Below, piece after piece: positions 27,451 to 36,401 of a stretch of 37,478 nt of DNA. The notes under the pieces were generated by a model. That model saw nothing but the letters and a program-made list of their open reading frames with translations. It did no database searches and was not told the origin of the DNA. This DNA comes from Lysobacter sp. GTDB lineage: Bacteria; Pseudomonadota; Gammaproteobacteria; Xanthomonadales; Xanthomonadaceae. A program made the position numbers and the translations under genes. The stretch covers positions 1 through 37,478 of the forward strand of contig JADZBF010000299.1 in the NCBI GenBank assembly GCA_020852215.1. Direction: 5' to 3'. The first letter of the stretch is position 1, and the number at the start of each line of letters is the position of its first letter.

Positions 27451-28086
27451 ATGAACGACACCATCACCCAACGCATCGACGCCGTCCTCCGCCAAGCGCC
27501 GGTGGTGCCCGTGCTCGCCGTAAGCGATCTCGACGACGCCGTACCGCTGGCCGAAACCCTGGTCGCCGCCGGCTTGCCCGTGCTCGAAATCACATTGCGC
27601 ACCCCGATCGCGCTCGAAGTCATTCGCCGCATGCGCGACGTGCCCGGCGCCATCGTCGGCGCCGGCACCGTGCTCACCCGCGCCGATCTGTTCGCCGTGC
27701 AAGACGCAGGCGCGAGCTTCGCGATTTCCCCTGGCGGCACCGACGCGCTGTACGACGCCGCCCGCGACGCCGACATCCCGCTGTTGCCCGGCATCGCCAC
27801 CGCCAGCGAACTCATGCGCGGCCTGGAACACGGCTACAAACGCTTCAAATTCTTCCCAGCCGAATCCAGCGGCGGCATCGCCGCCCTCAAAGCCTTCGCC
27901 GGCCCCTTCGCGCAAGTGAAATTCTGCCCCACCGGCGGCATCGATGCCGCGAAAGCGCCGGGCTATCTCGCACTACCGAACGTCATCACGGTGGGTGGGT
28001 CGTGGATGGTGCCTGCGGAGGCGTTGAAGGCAAGGGATTGGAAGCGAATCGGGGCATTGGCGAAGGAGGCCGCCGGTCGCGACTGA
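27451..28086 (+). CDS. eda: KDPG/KHG aldolase
   Basis: [78 protein letters not shown]. Confidence 0.96.
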   Translation: MNDTITQRIDAVLRQAPVVPVLAVSDLDDAVPLAETLVAAGLPVLEITLRTPIALEVIRRMRDVPGAIVGAGTVLTRADLFAVQDAGASFAISPGGTDALYDAARDADIPLLPGIATASELMRGLEHGYKRFKFFPAESSGGIAALKAFAGPFAQVKFCPTGGIDAAKAPGYLALPNVITVGGSWMVPAEALKARDWKRIGALAKEAAGRD

Positions 28087-28103
28087 TCGACCGCTTTGTA
28101 ACC

Positions 28104-28132
28104 ACGGCAGCGATTTTGCGTATCGCTGCCGT
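28104..28132 (+). terminator. Hairpin downstream of eda, no T-tract
   Basis: ACGGCAGCGAT...ATCGCTGCCGT, 11-bp perfect arms. Confidence 0.45.
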
Positions 28133-28173
28133 CGGCTCCCACCCTATGCGATAACCGCCTTAGCGGATGCCGC

Positions 28174-29154
28174 TTACTCGGCGAGATCCAGTTTCTTCTT
28201 CATCGCATCCGCGAGGGCGGCACTGATGTCGTCCTTCTTGTCTTCCAGAAATTTCGCGTACAACTTCAGCCCACGGCCGGGCTGCCCCACTTCCGCAATC
28301 GTGAATACGGGCGCAGCGACGGTTCTCGGTGGCAATGGCATCACCGGCGCGCTGCTCCACAGCGCGTCGATTTCGCTTGGCTTGAGACCCCATTCGCACA
28401 CGCCATCGACTGCCGTCCGATCTTTCTTGATCGGACAGGAAAACGTCACGATGGGCGCTTGCCCCGATGTCCATTTTTTCCCTCCGTTGCCCGGGTCGTT
28501 GGTCAGTCCATCGAGTTGCAAGCGCACGGATACAGCGGCGTTTTCTCCTTCACGGGCATGCTGCGGCTTGAGTTGCGCCAACGACCACGCATAGGGCAAC
28601 ACTCGGACGCGGTTCCCCGCTTCGGGGTGTAAAATGATGCCGATTGAAAATGCAGTTTCGCGATCGCTCGCGCCCACGCAACTTGCGGTCCCATCCAAGA
28701 GATCGGACCGATCGACCATACACGTGATTCTTTTCGCGGTAACGCAGATATCACCGGCTGTGGAATCCGCGAATACGAACGCTTCATCATATGCGGGCGT
28801 GTTGCTGTAACTTTCGGAATATTCCGCAATTCTGCGGAGAGCGCGATCCTTCACGGCGCTCACGATGGTCGAAGCGATCCAGTCGATAACGATACCGGTT
28901 GCGACGCTGCTGAGGAACTTCTGCCCAGTGGTGGCGCTATCATCCGCTTGGTTCGGATTGTGGTTGTAAGACGGGCAGAAAAGGCGCGTTCGTTCGTCGA
29001 ATCCGAGCGACGGATCCGTAGAAGGCAACTTCTTGTCGTTCTGTCTGGGGGCCCACTCGACCTCCAACGAATCGTGAGGCACCCTCATGTCTTCTGCACG
29101 CGCCGAAAGCGTCGCCAATAGCGACAATGCGACGGCAATGATCATGTATTTCAT
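28174..29154 (-). CDS. Secreted protein of unknown function
   Basis: Signal peptide MKYMIIAVALSLLATLSARAEDM; SD AAGGAG upstream; no recognised family motif. Confidence 0.75.
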   Translation of the reverse strand: MKYMIIAVALSLLATLSARAEDMRVPHDSLEVEWAPRQNDKKLPSTDPSLGFDERTRLFCPSYNHNPNQADDSATTGQKFLSSVATGIVIDWIASTIVSAVKDRALRRIAEYSESYSNTPAYDEAFVFADSTAGDICVTAKRITCMVDRSDLLDGTASCVGASDRETAFSIGIILHPEAGNRVRVLPYAWSLAQLKPQHAREGENAAVSVRLQLDGLTNDPGNGGKKWTSGQAPIVTFSCPIKKDRTAVDGVCEWGLKPSEIDALWSSAPVMPLPPRTVAAPVFTIAEVGQPGRGLKLYAKFLEDKKDDISAALADAMKKKLDLAE

Positions 29155-29255
29155 ACCAGAGCTCCTTGAGGCTGAATTTCGTGAACGAATGGTGCGTCGT
29201 CGCCAGCGTTATTCGCTTCAACTCTCTTTGCGACCTCGCTGCGTTCAGGGCATCG

Positions 29256-29306
29256 TCATTTCGACCGATCCATGGTGACGGCAAAAAGCGTTTCTGACTT
29301 GCTCAT
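29256..29306 (-). CDS. Candidate small ORF (16 aa, MSKSETLFAVTMDRSK) with strong Shine-Dalgarno
   Basis: GGAGGTGAT SD six nt upstream of ATG; the SD overlaps the stop codon of the upstream Excalibur gene. Confidence 0.4.
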   Translation of the reverse strand: MSKSETLFAVTMDRSK

Positions 29307-29313
29307 TCTGGTA

Positions 29314-29793
29314 TCACCTCCGCCTCGGCTCACACCCCACGCCATCCCCATCACGATCCAGATGAGGGCCGTAGCCGGGGTCGCCGCGCCTTACCGGCGC
29401 GGCGCCTGCGGCGCGCGCTTCGGCGCAATTCGCGAATGCCCCACCGCCTCGCGTGCGACGCGTAGGCGCGGCACGCGAAGGCGCGAAGTCGTATCGAGGC
29501 GATGAATTCGGACGCGATGAAGAAGCGCCGCCATGGCAGTGATACCCGCCGCGTTTGCGGTCGTGGTGGCAGCCTTCGGCGTTGAGTCGGCCGCCGTGGG
29601 CATGGCCATCGATGGCGATGCAGGCAAGGATCGCGGTCGCTGTCGTCGCTATCAATTTCGCCGTATGGCGAAGCGTGAATGCCGATGCGATTCCTGCGCC
29701 TGCCCTGACCATTCGGCATTCCCCCTGTGGAATGCGCTTCGATACGAACGCGAAGCGTGAGGGAACTGTCGATCCGCGCGGGACGATTGTCAA
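29314..29793 (-). CDS. Exported YHYH-like / Excalibur-domain protein
   Basis: HAHGGRLNAEGCHHDRKRGGYHCHGG and C-terminal FANCAEARAAGAAPVRRGDPGYGPHLDRDGDGVGCE (Excalibur DxDxDGxxCE). True start uncertain, possibly internal. Confidence 0.82.
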   Translation of the reverse strand: MTIVPRGSTVPSRFAFVSKRIPQGECRMVRAGAGIASAFTLRHTAKLIATTATAILACIAIDGHAHGGRLNAEGCHHDRKRGGYHCHGGASSSRPNSSPRYDFAPSRAAPTRRTRGGGAFANCAEARAAGAAPVRRGDPGYGPHLDRDGDGVGCEPRRR

Positions 29794-29875
29794 TCGCCCG
29801 CGCGAAGAGTGATTGGTATCGATGTGCGATCTATTCGGTGCTGTCTATGCAGAATCGAAGATCGTTTTGTGCGGT

Positions 29876-32062
29876 TTATCGACCTTTTCCGCGCTTCGTC
29901 GCGGTACGCGGTTTCCGAACGTATTTCTTCGTCGTTTCGGCTTTCGCTTTCGGGGCGCGTTTCGCGGTCGTTTTCTTGCGCGCGCGTCGCGTCGGCGCCG
30001 CATCCGGCGCGGTATCTTCCGGCGCCTCCACCGTGCGGTTCGCATGCGCGAACGTCAGTTTCAGCGTGAACGACACCAGCGTGCCGGTGTCCTGCGCTTC
30101 GGCGTCGCGGATTTCCAGTGTCCATGCGCCCTTGCCGCTCTTGCCGGCGAAGGCGGCGAGGCCGGGCGTGGTGGCGGTGTCGTAAGTCTTCTTCAGCGTG
30201 TTGACGGTGCCGCCGCCGCGGCTGTGCAGCGTGACCGCGGCCATATTCAACGCGGGGGGAGGCACGAGTTTGACGATCAAATCGCCGATGTAGGTGTGCT
30301 TGAGATCGATCGTCGCGCTCAACGTTTCGATGACGGCGGTTTCGGTCACATCGAGCGCGAAGCGCACGGTTTGCAGATCGGGAATCGGTGCGTCGAACAC
30401 GCGACGCACGCTCACCGCATTTTGTGGCTGAGGTTTGGCGAGTTCCACCGCGGTGCGCGCGTTCAAACGGCCGTAACCGTATTGTTTGCTGTGACCATTG
30501 GCGTCGTAGGCGCCGCCTTGCGGGTCAATGCGATCGCAGGCGCGTTTGAGGATGTCTTTCGCCTCGTTCCACTTCAAGGCCGGATTGGCCGACAACACCA
30601 GGGCGACGACGCCCGCCGCGCCCGGGCACGCACTGGACGTGCCGCCGAAATCGTTGGCGAATTGCCCGGCGCTGTCGCCGAAGGCGAGATCGCCCGCGTT
30701 GTAACCGTCGCCGCCGCTGCGATCGACGGTCCAAATACCCGGCGTCAACGGTTCGGGACGATTGAACGGCGCGTGGCCGAAATCGTTGCTCGGGAACGCG
30801 CACCACACCGCGCGCCCGAAATCGCTGTACACACTACGCTTGCCGCGATCGTTGCATGCGGCCACGGCGATCACATTCGGGTAGCTCGCATAGCCGTCGT
30901 TGTCGACCGATTCGTTGCCGTTGCCGGCGGCGAACAGAATCACGCAACCTTTGCCGCCGCGGCCGTTGGCGATGGCGTAATCGATCGCGAGTTTGGTGCT
31001 GGCCGGCATCGGCACCACTTGGTTGTGGCGCGGATCGTTCGCTTGCCACCACTTGCCGTCGGTCGGGCCCCAACTGCAGGAAATCACATCGGCGCCATTA
31101 TCGGCGGCCCAGCGAAAGGCTTCGGCTTCGCGCACCGAACCCAGGCCGGACGCGAGCCGAATCGGCATCAATTTCGCCTTCGGCGCCACGCCGCTGGCGC
31201 CCACGCCACCGTTGCCGCAGGCGACGCCCGCGCAAGCCGTACCGTGGTTGTCGCCGTCGTCGCGGCCGGTGCCGAACTGATCTTTCGGCCGCGGATTCGA
31301 GGTGCGCGAGGTCGCGTCGCGCGGCGCGACGACTTTGCCGGCGCCGCCGAATTCGGGGTGATCGATATCGACGCCGTCGTCGATGATCGCGATCGTGATG
31401 CCCTCGCCCTGCGTGAGCGCATGCGCGGCTTCGACGTTCGCGTGGGCGTCGATCTGCACGCCGCCGACAGTCGTACGCTTCAGATGCCACTGCTGCGGGA
31501 AGATCGCTTTGCGCTTGCGTTCGCGCACCAGTTCCGGATGACAGTATTCGACATCCTTTCGATCGAGCAGCTTCTTGGCGATATCGAACACCGCCTGGCC
31601 GGTGCCTTCCGGCGTTTCGACGAAATACGCGTTGGTCGCGAATGCGAGTTTGTCCTTGATCGCCAAACCGGATTTTTTCAGCACGTTTTCGCAGTCTTCC
31701 GCATCCGCGCGATCGACGAATTTCACGAAGATATTTTCGGTGTACAGCACCGGGTCTTTGGTTTTCGGGTCCATCAATACGCCGCCGGCGAAGCGCACAT
31801 CGGGCGCTTGGCGCAGCGCGGTCTTGCGCGCGGCGAGCGAACGCGCGCGCGGCCCCACGTTCACTCGATACACCTCGACGCCCGCATCCGGAAACGCCAC
31901 GACCAAACGGCCGTCGTCCAACTCGCCCGTCACCGGCGTGGCCACCGGCGCGGCGCCACGACGCAAGGAACGCTTGCTGCGCGTGCGCACCGCGATCATG
32001 TCGCCGCTTTCCTTCAGTTCGAATGCGGGCTGCTGTTTGGTGCCGAAATAGACGGTGGGCAT
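29876..32062 (-). CDS. S8 subtilisin/kexin-like serine protease with P/Homo B domain and basic C-terminal tail
   Basis: IAIIDDGVDIDHPEF (Asp), DNHGTACAGVACGN (His), FGGTSSACPGAAG (Ser), P-domain VSVRRVFDAPIPD...DTGTLVSFTLKLTF, tail RRARKKTTAKRAPKAKAETTKKYVRKPRTATKRGKGR. Confidence 0.93.
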   Translation of the reverse strand: MPTVYFGTKQQPAFELKESGDMIAVRTRSKRSLRRGAAPVATPVTGELDDGRLVVAFPDAGVEVYRVNVGPRARSLAARKTALRQAPDVRFAGGVLMDPKTKDPVLYTENIFVKFVDRADAEDCENVLKKSGLAIKDKLAFATNAYFVETPEGTGQAVFDIAKKLLDRKDVEYCHPELVRERKRKAIFPQQWHLKRTTVGGVQIDAHANVEAAHALTQGEGITIAIIDDGVDIDHPEFGGAGKVVAPRDATSRTSNPRPKDQFGTGRDDGDNHGTACAGVACGNGGVGASGVAPKAKLMPIRLASGLGSVREAEAFRWAADNGADVISCSWGPTDGKWWQANDPRHNQVVPMPASTKLAIDYAIANGRGGKGCVILFAAGNGNESVDNDGYASYPNVIAVAACNDRGKRSVYSDFGRAVWCAFPSNDFGHAPFNRPEPLTPGIWTVDRSGGDGYNAGDLAFGDSAGQFANDFGGTSSACPGAAGVVALVLSANPALKWNEAKDILKRACDRIDPQGGAYDANGHSKQYGYGRLNARTAVELAKPQPQNAVSVRRVFDAPIPDLQTVRFALDVTETAVIETLSATIDLKHTYIGDLIVKLVPPPALNMAAVTLHSRGGGTVNTLKKTYDTATTPGLAAFAGKSGKGAWTLEIRDAEAQDTGTLVSFTLKLTFAHANRTVEAPEDTAPDAAPTRRARKKTTAKRAPKAKAETTKKYVRKPRTATKRGKGR

Positions 32063-32321
32063 GGCGATCCCCCTCGGATCCGTGCGTGGTGAGCGCCGCG
32101 ACCGACGACGCGCAAGCGCGCCGCACGGGGCGGTCGTATGCCATTCAACGCGATGCGGCCGTGCGAGCGGTCATCGGATCGGGCGCTTTTCGGGCGCGGT
32201 GTGGGATCGGATTCGCCAGGAGGTTGGATTGAGCTGTGTTCGGGCCCCGTTCGAACTGCATGCGGTTCGAATCCGGCGACTATCCGTGGCGGATTCGTAA
32301 AGCGCAGCGTTAGCGATCGCC

Positions 32322-32918
32322 TCAACGTTCCGCGACTTGCCCCACCCACAACACCGCGTAATGCGCGGACATCGCCACGCCCAAGGCGCGCCATTCGATC
32401 TCGCGCCACTCGCGGCGATTGAGCAGCACATTCTGATGCGCGCGACTATCGCGCCAACAGCGCATCGCGATCTCGGTCGTCATGCGCTCGCTGTGCCAGC
32501 ACACGATCTCGAAGCCGTCGCCGCGATACGCGCCGCGCCCGATTTCGCGCGGCTTGTCCCACATGCAACGCGCCTGCGCATGATCGGGCGTATAGCAACA
32601 CGGCGACCACGCGCCGCCCCGCGACCAACTGTGCAGATTGCAGCGTCCGTTCGGCGGATACCGCTCCAAATCGGTCGCGTGCGCGCGCGCGACGCGTTCC
32701 AACGTCGGCGAGAGCGGAATGGCGGATAGACCGTTTTCGGCGCGGAGGTCGTAGACCGCGTCGATCAAGCGTTCGGCTTCGTCGATGGTCCGCTCCGCGA
32801 GCGCGACGTTCGCATAAAGACAAAGTATCGCGGCGAGGCCATTTGCGCGCAGGCGTAACGAAAGCGGCCCCGGACACCGGCCGGTAGAGATATCGCGCGT
32901 TGTGTCGCCCCTCGCCAT
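32322..32918 (-). CDS. CAP/SCP-domain (PF00188-like) exported protein
   Basis: AVYDLRAENGLSAIPLSPTLERVARAHATDLE...CNLHSWS...SRAHQNVLLNRREW...LGVAMSAHYAVLWVGQV; hydrophobic N-terminal region ending ANVALA. Start uncertain. Confidence 0.8.
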   Translation of the reverse strand: MARGDTTRDISTGRCPGPLSLRLRANGLAAILCLYANVALAERTIDEAERLIDAVYDLRAENGLSAIPLSPTLERVARAHATDLERYPPNGRCNLHSWSRGGAWSPCCYTPDHAQARCMWDKPREIGRGAYRGDGFEIVCWHSERMTTEIAMRCWRDSRAHQNVLLNRREWREIEWRALGVAMSAHYAVLWVGQVAER

Positions 32919-33244
32919 ACGAACCCCAAACGAATGTCATGCCCTCGGCGTGCGTCGCGCGTCCGGCGACGAGCCGCTTGAGGAGAAAGACGATTTCGAG
33001 GTTCGATTATTCCCTTCCGAAACGATCGGAACCGGGAAACCGATCCCAACATGATGCGGAGTGGCGGTTACCCACCGGGCTTCGTGGGTTTTCTGGCGAA
33101 AGTCGCCTCGAAGAACGGCATTCGCCGGGATGACGAACACAAGGCTTCTTGCCGCATGAAATTGATTTTCGGACAAAACTCTAGAAATCGCCGCGATGCC
33201 CACGCTTGCGCCGTGTCTCGCTGGGAGCGCGATATCGCGATCGC

Positions 33245-33463
33245 TTATTTCGATCTTTCTTTCGGCGGAGTATCCCGCCCGAAGACTACGGCAACGACGA
33301 AAACAAGGGCACAGAGCCCTACCAAAATGTATCCGCCGTATTCTTCGCTCAGAGAATAGAAAAGTCCGTGCTTATTCGAAAACTTGAGGTACTGCCACCC
33401 GCCGATCATGGCAGTGAGCACGAAGTAAACCAACATCATCGGTAGATCTTCTTTTTTGATCAT
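33245..33463 (-). CDS. Small two-TM membrane protein
   Basis: MIKKEDLPMMLVYFVLTAMIGGWQYLKFSNKHGLFYSLSEEYGGYILVGLCALVFVVAVVFGRDTPPKERSK. Confidence 0.55.
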   Translation of the reverse strand: MIKKEDLPMMLVYFVLTAMIGGWQYLKFSNKHGLFYSLSEEYGGYILVGLCALVFVVAVVFGRDTPPKERSK

Positions 33464-33610
33464 TCGAGCGCGAGGTACCGATGGCATGCGTCGATGCCGA
33501 TCTTACAACGCATGAACGCTCGTGAGCGTGGCGTCCTGCCGCTCGCACTAGCGCGCAAGCGGGCGATCTTTACTGGGCGTGAAGTCTCCGCCAGTAAACT
33601 CGAGCAACCG

Positions 33611-33651
33611 CCCAAAGAAAAGGCCCTTGCCGGCGGGGACCGGCAAGGGCC
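33611..33651 (-). terminator. Intrinsic terminator of the second TonB receptor gene
   Basis: Minus strand GGCCCTTGCCGG-TCCCCG-CCGGCAAGGGCC followed by TTTTCTTT. Confidence 0.88.
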
Positions 33652-33674
33652 AAGTGTTGCTCGCCTCTGAGAGA

Positions 33675-36401
33675 TCAGTAGCGCCAGTTCACGCCGAACA
33701 GATAGGTGCGGCCGTATTCGAAGTACTCGCGCGGTTGCGCGTCGTTGCCGCCGAACGAGGAGCGGAACGGTTCGTTTTCGAGGTTGTTGACTTGCAACAG
33801 GAAACCGAGGTTCTTGAGCATGCCCGACTGGATGGTGTAGCCGAGCTGCAGATCGGTCACGGTCTCGCCTTCGAACGTACGACGTGTCCGATCGCCGCCG
33901 AAACCTTGCACCTCGCCCACGAACTGCGAGCGGTGACGCTGGCTCACGCGAGCGGAGAAACCGAAGCGCTCGTAGTACGCGGTGATGTTGGAGACGTACT
34001 TGGACAGCCCGGGCAACGGCTCGTTGGGTGAACTCGGACCGAGCGGCTGGACGCTGCTGGTCGTGTCGGAGTAGTTGGCCTGGATGCCGAAGCCCATCAA
34101 CGGCTCCCACAACACGTCCAAAGGCACCGAGACCGCCAACTCATAGCCCTTCACCGTACCGCCCTCGCCATTCACCGGACGCGTATAGACGCCGACCGGG
34201 TTCGGCGGCGGGTTGGCCGGATAATCCGCGGGCGTGACGACGGTATCGTTGATATTGAACAGCGTCGCGTCGTTGTAGATGTACGTCTTCAGGTCTTTAT
34301 AGAAATACGCGGCGCTGACGTAAGCTTTGCCGTCGCCGAAATATTTCTCGTAAGAGATGTCGAACGCATTCGCTTCCCAAGGCTTCAACTCAGAGTTGCC
34401 GCCATTGCGCTCCCACCAAGCGACGGGTTGATTCGTGATCGGATCGATCGGATTGGGCGCGCCCGTGATCGGATTGGTGGCGCGCGAACGGTTGACCGAG
34501 ATGTTGTTGTTCGCTCGCATATCGTCCATACGCGGACGCGCGACCTGTCTGGCGGCGCCGACGCGAACGAATTGCTCCCACGGAAGTCCGAACGAGAGGT
34601 TGAGGCTCGGCAGGAAATCGGTGTAGTTGGCGCCTTCCGTGACTTCCCGACCCAGCGGGTCGCCCTGGAAACTTTCGCTACCCGTGGATTCCTGCTCGAC
34701 GCTCACGGCCTGAATGCCGACATTGCCCTTGAGCGACACCGCCCCGATATCGGTGTTGATATTGGCCTGGAAGTACGCGGTCGTGACCTGTTCGTTCACG
34801 TCCCAGTTCTTGTTGGTGATATCCGGGTTGGCGTTGCCTCGACGGGTATACACGCTGTTATAGGCGCCGAGAGCGTCGTAGCCGTAGATCGAACCCACGC
34901 CGTAAGCGTTGTAGGCGGACGTCGTCGCAAGATTCGTCGGGATCGGACCCGAAAAACCATCCGGGCAAGACGGCGACACACCGCCGAGGCATGCGGTCAG
35001 ATCGAGGAAGGCTTCGTTCGACGCGCGGCTCTTGGTGCGGTCGGTCAGGTTGGCGCCGAATTCGACGCTGCTGAGCCAACCATCGTCGAACGTGCGTTCG
35101 AAATCGAAGCGCAGCGACGTCAGGCTGTCTTTCACTTCGAAATCTTTGATGTAGCCGTCTTGGCCCCAACCGCCCGGATCGCCGAGACGCAGAATGCTGG
35201 CGTCGCCGTAGTCGTAGCCGAAGTCGTGATCGAAATATCCGTCGCCGTTCCGCGTGACGGTCAGCGAATCGCGGGGCAGCGTCGGGTCAACGCCCGAATA
35301 GGTTTCCAGGATGCGCTCTTCGCGAGTCGCATCCGAATAGCCGATATCGGCCGAAGCCTTCCAGTTCGGGCTGAGCACGAGTTCGTGGCGCCAACCCAGC
35401 GAGAACAGATCGTCGTAGGTCGCGTTGAAATCGTTGCGGACCACCGGATTGATACCGGTAAACGATGCGCGATCGGGCGTGTTTCCGGCGACCGGCGTTC
35501 CGCCGAACGCAGCGGCGAACTCCATGCCGCGCTTCTGTTCTTCGCGATCGAACTGCGAGTAGAAGATATCGATGACGGTGCGATAGTTCTCGTTCGGGGC
35601 GAATTCCAGCACGCCCATGAAACCGTCGCGTTCGTTTTCGTTTTGCAGGTCGTAGAGTTTACCGCCGCCGTAGATGCCGCCGCCGTCGTAACCCCAGGCG
35701 TCGCCGAACTGCTTGGCCTGGCCCGGGTTGTTCAGGTGCGCGTAGCCCAGCGCGATGCCGATGGTGTTGTCGGCGAATTGGTCGATGTACGAGATGCTGA
35801 AGCGGTTGCCGTACTCTTTTTCGTCGCCGACCTTGTTCATGTCGCCGCGGAGATTGGCCGCGAACGCCTGCTTGCCGTAAGCGAGAGGACGGACGGTCTT
35901 GAGATCGACGGTGCCGGACAGGCCTTGACCGACCAACTGCGCGTCGGGCGTCTTGTAAACCAAGACCTGACTGACCAGTTCGGACGGATATTGATCGAAT
36001 TCGACGCCGCGGTTGTTGCCGAGACTGACCTGCTCACGCCCATTGAGCGTGGTGGTCGAGAAGTCGCCGGCGAAGCCGCGGATATTGACTTCCTGCGGAC
36101 GCCCGCCGAAGCGCTGAGCGGTCAGGCCGGGCAGACGGGCGATCGAGTCGGCGATCGAAGTGTCGGGCAGTTTGCCGATGTCTTCGGCCGAAATGGCCTC
36201 GACGATCGAGGTCGATTCGCGTTTCGTTTCTGTGGATTTCTCGATGCTTCCACGGATACCGACGACCTGGATGGCGTCCAGATCTTGGGCGTCGTCGGCG
36301 GTTTGGTTTTGGTCGGCCGACTGCGCATAGGCGCCGTTGGCCAGCATCAGCGTCGCCGACGCCAACGCCATACTCAACAGGTTTCGCTTCAAAGGCTGCA
36401 T
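33675..36401 (-). CDS. TonB-dependent outer membrane receptor, paralog of 17601-20390
   Basis: Start MQPLKRNLLSMALASATLMLANGAYAQS at 36401; plug IQVVGIRGSIEKSTETKRESTSIVEAISAEDIGKLPDTSIADSIARLPGLTAQRFGGRPQEVNIRGFAGDFSTTTLNGREQ; C-terminal YGRTYLFGVNWRY. Confidence 0.95.
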   Translation of the reverse strand: MQPLKRNLLSMALASATLMLANGAYAQSADQNQTADDAQDLDAIQVVGIRGSIEKSTETKRESTSIVEAISAEDIGKLPDTSIADSIARLPGLTAQRFGGRPQEVNIRGFAGDFSTTTLNGREQVSLGNNRGVEFDQYPSELVSQVLVYKTPDAQLVGQGLSGTVDLKTVRPLAYGKQAFAANLRGDMNKVGDEKEYGNRFSISYIDQFADNTIGIALGYAHLNNPGQAKQFGDAWGYDGGGIYGGGKLYDLQNENERDGFMGVLEFAPNENYRTVIDIFYSQFDREEQKRGMEFAAAFGGTPVAGNTPDRASFTGINPVVRNDFNATYDDLFSLGWRHELVLSPNWKASADIGYSDATREERILETYSGVDPTLPRDSLTVTRNGDGYFDHDFGYDYGDASILRLGDPGGWGQDGYIKDFEVKDSLTSLRFDFERTFDDGWLSSVEFGANLTDRTKSRASNEAFLDLTACLGGVSPSCPDGFSGPIPTNLATTSAYNAYGVGSIYGYDALGAYNSVYTRRGNANPDITNKNWDVNEQVTTAYFQANINTDIGAVSLKGNVGIQAVSVEQESTGSESFQGDPLGREVTEGANYTDFLPSLNLSFGLPWEQFVRVGAARQVARPRMDDMRANNNISVNRSRATNPITGAPNPIDPITNQPVAWWERNGGNSELKPWEANAFDISYEKYFGDGKAYVSAAYFYKDLKTYIYNDATLFNINDTVVTPADYPANPPPNPVGVYTRPVNGEGGTVKGYELAVSVPLDVLWEPLMGFGIQANYSDTTSSVQPLGPSSPNEPLPGLSKYVSNITAYYERFGFSARVSQRHRSQFVGEVQGFGGDRTRRTFEGETVTDLQLGYTIQSGMLKNLGFLLQVNNLENEPFRSSFGGNDAQPREYFEYGRTYLFGVNWRY

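Noticed and set aside
29813-32092. 759-aa plus-strand ORF
   Set aside because: Antisense to the S8 protease, whose catalytic motifs are clear.
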